A DNA stretch of 64,000 bases, taken from positions 3,092-67,091 of the forward strand of contig JAXDIL010000169.1 in assembly GCA_034664005.1 (NCBI GenBank), in the 5' to 3' direction. The position numbers and the translations under genes are program-made. Origin of the DNA: JACVRW01 sp034664005 (GTDB lineage Bacteria; Actinomycetota; Thermoleophilia; Solirubrobacterales; Thermoleophilaceae). Below, one piece after another: positions 60,125-64,000 of the stretch (positions are counted from its first letter, which is position 1; each line of letters opens with the position of its first letter). The notes under the pieces are model-generated. The model was not told the DNA's origin, made no database searches, and saw only the letters and a list, made by a program, of their open reading frames with translations.

Positions 60125-60850
60125 TCAGCCGGCAGGGGCGGGCGGGGCTGCTTCGGTGCTCGTCGTGTTGGGCTCGGCGCGGCGCCCGCGCAGCTCGAAG
60201 TACAGCACCGCCGCCGCCAGCGCGTTCAGGGGAGCCACCAGGAGCTGGAGGACCAGGTCCGAGACCGCGTAGCCGGCGAATGAGTCGGAGAGGCCGTTCG
60301 CGATCGCCTGGATCACCGCTCCCACGATGAAGCGGAGCAGGAACAGCAGCACGATCACGATCAGGACCTGGAGCCAGCTCTGGCGCACCAGCTCGACGCT
60401 GCGGCGGAACGCCTCGAATACGCCCACGCGCTCGAGCACGATCACCGGCGCGACCACCGCCAGGAAGGTGAGCACCAGGAGGCCGGGGATGATCAGGAGG
60501 ACGAAGCCGATCAGGAACGCGATTCCAACCAGCACGCCCGCGGCGAACAGGGGGAGGATCACCGGCGCGGCCGAGCGCACCAGGCTGCCGACGGTGTGGT
60601 CGCGGCGGCCGTCGAGGATGTCCTCGGCTGCCTCGACGACCATGCCCTGGAACCAATAGGTCGCGACCGTCCCGAGCGCGAGGATGAGCAGCACGCCGCC
60701 GAGGCTCACGTCGCCCGCGTAGACGATTCCGTTGACGATCGCCACCGGCACGAACACCACGAGCGCGGCCGGGATCAGGAGGCCGAACTGGTCTCGGTAG
60801 ATCTCGAAGACCCGTTCGAAGACGCGACCTACGTCGAGCTTCTGGTTCAT
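60125..60850 (-). CDS. Polytopic membrane protein
   Basis: A 241-residue membrane protein with about six hydrophobic helices. It starts MNQKLDVGRVFERVFEIYRD and repeatedly uses LIPAALVVFVPVAIVNGIVY-type helices, then ILLFAAGVLVGIAFLIGFVL-like and FLLRFIVGAVIQAIANGL segments, ending with a Pro/Ala/Thr tail (EAAPPAPAG). This resembles the membrane domain of the glycerophosphodiesterase/YciC group, commonly annotated as hypothetical. ATG 60850 is preferred over the longer frame because a YqgE-type gene diverges from 60869. No function can be assigned. Confidence 0.72.
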   Translation of the reverse strand: MNQKLDVGRVFERVFEIYRDQFGLLIPAALVVFVPVAIVNGIVYAGDVSLGGVLLILALGTVATYWFQGMVVEAAEDILDGRRDHTVGSLVRSAAPVILPLFAAGVLVGIAFLIGFVLLIIPGLLVLTFLAVVAPVIVLERVGVFEAFRRSVELVRQSWLQVLIVIVLLFLLRFIVGAVIQAIANGLSDSFAGYAVSDLVLQLLVAPLNALAAAVLYFELRGRRAEPNTTSTEAAPPAPAG

Positions 60851-60868
60851 GCCCCAGAATCTATCCCT

Positions 60869-61396
60869 GTGCCGGAGAGCTTGCGTGGACACCTACTGAT
60901 CGCGGCGCCGTCGCTGTTCGACTATTTCCGGCGCACGGTCGTGCTCGTCCTGGAGCACACGCCCGAGGGCGCCATGGGCGTCGTGCTCGGCCGCGAGAGC
61001 GAGACGAGGGTCGCCGATGCCGTGCCGGCACTGGCCGACCTGCCGGACGCCGACGACGTCGTCTACCTCGGCGGCCCGGTGTCGCCGGAGTCGGTCGTCG
61101 CGCTCGGCGAGTTCGGGGACCCGGACGAGGCCGGCAACCACGTGGTCGGCTCGCTCGGCACGCTCGACCCGGAGGGGCCGCACGAGTCGCTCAGGCGGAT
61201 GCGCGTCTTCGCGGGCTACGCGGGCTGGGCGGCCGGCCAGCTCGACGGGGAGCTCGAACAGGAGGCCTGGATCGTGCACGAGGCGGAGGAGTCCGACCCG
61301 TTCCGCTCCGGTGACCTCTGGTCGCACGCGCTGGAGCGCAAGGGCGGCCGCTACAGGCTGATGGCCACCATGCCCGCCGACCCGTCGCTCAACTGA
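60869..61396 (+). CDS. YqgE/AlgH family protein (DUF179)
   Basis: A 175-residue protein of the YqgE/AlgH family: LRGHLLIAAPSLFDYFRRTV is the signature start, followed by LVLEHTPEGAMGVVLGRESE, YLGGPVSPESV and the C-terminal VFAGYAGWAAGQLDGELEQE. Function in bacteria is not known; AlgH was named from alginate regulation in Pseudomonas. Start GTG 60869. Its 3' end overlaps the convergent SGNH gene by eight bases. Confidence 0.85.
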   Translation: MPESLRGHLLIAAPSLFDYFRRTVVLVLEHTPEGAMGVVLGRESETRVADAVPALADLPDADDVVYLGGPVSPESVVALGEFGDPDEAGNHVVGSLGTLDPEGPHESLRRMRVFAGYAGWAAGQLDGELEQEAWIVHEAEESDPFRSGDLWSHALERKGGRYRLMATMPADPSLN

Positions 61397-61904
61397 CGCA
61401 TCTGCGAACGGACCGCGCAACGGCGTCGGCTCGGGCCTCGTACCCGGCGGCGGACACGTGGACGCCGTCGTCGGCAAGCCAGTCCGGATGGCGCCGGACC
61501 ATCCGCACCCAGTTGACGACGCGCAGGTTGTCGCGGCCCGCATCCTCGTCCGCGAGCACGCGGTTGTAGCCGCGGTAGCTCACGCCCTGATAGGGCGGGC
61601 GCCTGATGTTCGCCCACACGACGCAGCGTTTGGCGCCCGCCACCCTCATCACCGCCCTGACCGCGCTGCGAAAGCCGTCCACGTCGTTGGGGTCGTCGTT
61701 CGTCCCGAGGCTCACGTGGATGACGTGCGGCAACGAACTGCCGTAACGACGCATCACGGCGGCGCCCTCGGAGGCGTGACGGCTGACCTTGGTGGATTGG
61801 CGCACCTGCCACCCCGGCAGCGCGTCTGGGATGTACGGTCGGGTGCCCTCGGCAAGCGAGTCGCCGTTCACGAGGAGGCTGAGTGCAACGAGAGCGAGTC
61901 TCAT
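61389..61904 (-). CDS. Small secreted or membrane SGNH-like hydrolase
   Basis: A 171-residue SGNH-fold protein. NGDSLAEGT gives the block I serine, SLGTNDDP replaces the usual GxND block III and DGVHVS supplies the block V histidine. The first ten residues are hydrophobic (MRLALVALSLLVN) but too short for a clear signal peptide. It starts in an ATGA overlap with the larger SGNH protein gene, so it probably belongs with the O-acetylation module. Activity not assured. Confidence 0.75.
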   Translation of the reverse strand: MRLALVALSLLVNGDSLAEGTRPYIPDALPGWQVRQSTKVSRHASEGAAVMRRYGSSLPHVIHVSLGTNDDPNDVDGFRSAVRAVMRVAGAKRCVVWANIRRPPYQGVSYRGYNRVLADEDAGRDNLRVVNWVRMVRRHPDWLADDGVHVSAAGYEARADAVARSVRRCVS

Positions 61905-62872
61905 CGCCGGCTCAGCACCGGGAAGTCCTCGGCCATGGCGTCGAGGATAAGGCGCGCGGGGGCGACCGCTCCCTCGCGCGTGAAGTGGATGCCGTCGGGC
62001 TGGCGGGCGAGCACTCGCCTCCCGTCGATGCGCAGCTCGTCGCTGTAGCGACCGCGGCTGAGCGTGGAGTAGACGTCCACGTAGCGGAGCGACGGCACAG
62101 CCTGCGTCGCCCGCTCGACGGCCTGGTTCTGGGCCGCGAAGATCCTGTTGAAGTCGGGGTCGCGCGCGGTGGGCGGCGGCACCCAGTAGACGGGCCGCTC
62201 GCCGTCGCCGGACAGCACCGAGCTCACCACCGCCACGCGGCGCGCGAACTCGGTCTCCCAGCCGGGGTCATTCGGGCCGTAGAGGCTGCCGTCGCTCGTC
62301 TGCACGTTGAAGCCGTCGTTTCCGCCGATCACCATCACGACCGCGTCGGGATCGCGCGCCGCGAGCTCCTGCTCGGCGTTCACCTCCCAGTTGAAGAAGG
62401 CGGGGTTGGTGAGCCCCGTGCCGTTGCGCGCCACCGTCTCCACGTCGAGCAGGCCAAGCGGCGCCTGATCGGTCAGCCGCTGCCCGAGGAACTCCGCCTC
62501 CGAGTCGCCGGTCACGAGCACCTGGAGCGGCTGCGTCTCCGTCGGCTGGCGGAAGCTCTGGCGCTCGGTCCTCGGACGCAGGACCGCGGTCGAGCCGCGC
62601 TCCAGCTCGGTGCCCGACTTCGTCTTCGACTCCTGTCCGAACGCGAGGTCGAGGCCCTTGCGGGGGAGGTGAAGCCCGATCGCGCCCGCCGCGTCGTCGA
62701 CCGGGCGGCCCACGGACAGCACGATGTCGCGCGTCGGCCCCGGCTTCATGCCCTCGCCAGCACGCACGAGCGCCTCCGAGTTGAAGATCCAGGCCACCGC
62801 GAGCGCGATCACGAGCACCCCGAGCACCCGGCCGGCCGGCATCGTGAGCGGGTTTTCGCGACGCGGATCCAT
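61901..62872 (-). CDS. Membrane-anchored SGNH-like protein of an O-acetylation module
   Basis: A 323-residue protein with one N-terminal helix (VLGVLVIALAVAWIFNSEAL) and an extracytoplasmic SGNH-type domain: VTGDSEAEFLG (serine), VMVIGGNDGFN (Asn) and PDGIHFTREG (His). This resembles the periplasmic SGNH acyltransferase partner of MBOAT proteins in polysaccharide acetylation. It starts two bases after the MBOAT stop codon (62875), so the two are co-transcribed. It likely moves acetyl groups to an extracellular polymer. Confidence 0.83.
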   Translation of the reverse strand: MDPRRENPLTMPAGRVLGVLVIALAVAWIFNSEALVRAGEGMKPGPTRDIVLSVGRPVDDAAGAIGLHLPRKGLDLAFGQESKTKSGTELERGSTAVLRPRTERQSFRQPTETQPLQVLVTGDSEAEFLGQRLTDQAPLGLLDVETVARNGTGLTNPAFFNWEVNAEQELAARDPDAVVMVIGGNDGFNVQTSDGSLYGPNDPGWETEFARRVAVVSSVLSGDGERPVYWVPPPTARDPDFNRIFAAQNQAVERATQAVPSLRYVDVYSTLSRGRYSDELRIDGRRVLARQPDGIHFTREGAVAPARLILDAMAEDFPVLSRR

Positions 62873-62874
62873 CG

Positions 62875-64000
62875 TCAGAAGCGGAAGTAGATGAACGGGG
62901 CCACGCCCTGCTGCCCGACCGCGGCGTCGGCGGCCACGAGGATCGCTCCGACCGCGATCCCCTGGAGGACCACCGGCCGCGCGACGAACCAGGCCTCGGC
63001 CTCGAGCCACCACCCGGGCGGCAGCGCCTGGATCGCCACCGCCGCGACCACCAGGAAGACCACCGGCACCGTCACGAGCGGGGACGGCCCCGACAGTCCG
63101 AGCCCGCCGAGCACGTCGAACGCCGTGCCGAGGTCGGGCGCCCGGAAGAACACCCACGCCACGCACACCACGTGGAAGGTCACGAGCCAGGCCGCCCAGG
63201 CCGGCATCCGGAAGCCGGCGTAGCGCTCGCGCGCCCAGCGCTCCGCCGACAGCGCCCCGCCGTGGATGCCGCCCCAGATGACGAACGTCCACGCCGCGCC
63301 GTGCCAGAGACCGCCGAGCAGCATCGTGATCATCAGGTTGCGATACGTGCGGAGCCGCCCGCCGCGGCTGCCGCCGAGCGGGATGTAGAGGTAGTCGCGC
63401 AGCCAGCGCGAGAGCGTCATGTGCCAGCGCCGCCAGAAGTCCCGCAGCGAGAGCGCGAGGTATGGGCGGTTGAAGTTCTGTGGCAGCTGGTAGCCGAGCA
63501 GCAGCGCCAGGCCGATCGCCATGTCCGTGTAGCCGGAGAAGTCGCAGTAGATCTGCGCGGCGAACGCGTAGAACGCGAGCGTGATCTCCGCCCCCGAGTG
63601 CGCCGCCGGGTCGTTGTAGACGGGGTCGACCACCCGCCGTGCCAGCTCGTCCGCGATCACGGTCTTCTTCAGCAGGCCACCGGCGATCAGGAAGATCGCG
63701 GGACCCGCCAGCACCGTGCGCGGGTCGCGCGGCGTGCGCAGCTGGGGCAGCAGCTCGTTGGCGCGCACGATCGGCCCGGCCACGAGGTGCGGGAAGAAGC
63801 TCAGGTAGATCGAGACGTCGAGGGTCGACGCCGGCGGGATCAGCTCGCGGTAGACGTCGACCGTGTACGAGATCGCCTGGAACGTGAAGAAGGAGATCCC
63901 GATCGGCAGCACGATCTGGACCAGGGGCAGCGGCGAGCCCAGCCCGATGGAGTCGAGCGCGCTGTCCATCTCGGACACGAAGAAGCCCAGGTACTTGAAG
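62875..64000 (-). CDS. MBOAT family O-acyltransferase (AlgI-like), truncated by window edge
   Basis: The 3' part of a polytopic MBOAT acyltransferase; the start lies beyond base 64000 (reading at the edge is in frame as KYLGFF). Visible features are SYTVDVYRELIPPASTL, SFFPHLVAGPIVRANELLPQ, RDFWRRWHMTLSRWLRDYLY, the conserved histidine in LWHGAAWTFVIWG and several helices at the C-terminus. It most resembles AlgI and other polysaccharide O-acetyltransferases, which carry acyl groups across the membrane. An in-frame ATG at 63978 exists, but FFKYLGFF-type sequence continues upstream, so it is not the start. Confidence 0.88.
   Translation of the reverse strand, partial: FKYLGFFVSEMDSALDSIGLGSPLPLVQIVLPIGISFFTFQAISYTVDVYRELIPPASTLDVSIYLSFFPHLVAGPIVRANELLPQLRTPRDPRTVLAGPAIFLIAGGLLKKTVIADELARRVVDPVYNDPAAHSGAEITLAFYAFAAQIYCDFSGYTDMAIGLALLLGYQLPQNFNRPYLALSLRDFWRRWHMTLSRWLRDYLYIPLGGSRGGRLRTYRNLMITMLLGGLWHGAAWTFVIWGGIHGGALSAERWARERYAGFRMPAWAAWLVTFHVVCVAWVFFRAPDLGTAFDVLGGLGLSGPSPLVTVPVVFLVVAAVAIQALPPGWWLEAEAWFVARPVVLQGIAVGAILVAADAAVGQQGVAPFIYFRF

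Overview
The window is very GC-rich, with almost every codon ending in G or C and many genes starting with GTG or TTG. Its gene content fits an actinobacterium, most likely of the Thermoleophilia/Solirubrobacterales type: the non-canonical mismatch endonuclease NucS, an F420-type LLM oxidoreductase, two soluble cytochromes P450, NarL-type two-component systems and several secreted hydrolases. Genes are dense and often share ATGA, GTGA or TGATG start/stop overlaps. No gap between genes exceeds about 300 bases. There is no rRNA, CRISPR array, transposase, integrase or recognisable phage gene.

Region 1 (1-14.3 kb) is housekeeping and stress: SnoaL-like and SRPBCC proteins, an MFS exporter, a YceH-type protein, two Nudix proteins (one with a damaged box), MsrA, a P450/LLM oxidoreductase pair, NucS, an acyltransferase, CsbD behind a sigma-B/sigma-F-like promoter, an AI-2E family membrane protein, a response regulator with a tiny membrane ORF behind it, a universal stress protein, a secreted subtilase, TadA, a PAS-GGDEF-EAL protein and tRNA-Ser(CGA).

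Region 2 (14.4-32.7 kb) is the most unusual part: a catabolic island. It has a polyamine-type ABC importer, two related IclR regulators, a creatininase-family hydrolase, an ATZ/TRZ-type cyclic amidohydrolase, three ACMSD-like amidohydrolases (one with its metal-binding histidines replaced), an acetamidase/formamidase, a Gfo/Idh dehydrogenase, an enolase-superfamily enzyme, a ketoglutarate-semialdehyde-type dehydrogenase, a 3-hydroxybutyrate-dehydrogenase-like SDR, a frameshifted ridA and two poorly characterised TIM-barrel-like proteins. Five copies of one inverted repeat, (T/C)GTTCG-N5-(C/T)(G/A)AACA, sit at the five promoters of this block, so it looks like one regulon for uptake and hydrolysis of an unidentified nitrogenous compound. 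The block, plus a membrane/lipoprotein gene and a NarL-type kinase/regulator pair, lies between the intact tRNA-Ser gene and a same-orientation copy of that tRNA's 3' end at 35.8 kb. That is the usual footprint of tRNA-targeted integration, although no integrase remains.

Region 3 (35.9-46.4 kb) holds a secreted SGNH hydrolase, a large secreted gingipain-like (C25) protein, two tiny acidic proteins, a membrane-anchored zincin, a zinc alcohol dehydrogenase with an SRPBCC membrane protein, a second P450, a secreted phosphatase-superfamily protein and tRNA-Ser(GGA). Region 4 (46.5-60.1 kb) has a minus-strand operon (kinase, FAD/GcvT oxidoreductase, circularly permuted ATP-grasp, small protein) divergent from a potassium/proton antiporter. 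Next to it is a Puu-like operon (amino acid permease, glutamine-synthetase-like ligase, gamma-glutamyl hydrolase, aldehyde dehydrogenase, SDR, second amidotransferase). Region 5 (60.1 kb to the end) has a membrane protein, a YqgE-type protein and the start of an O-acetylation module (two SGNH proteins and a truncated MBOAT acyltransferase).
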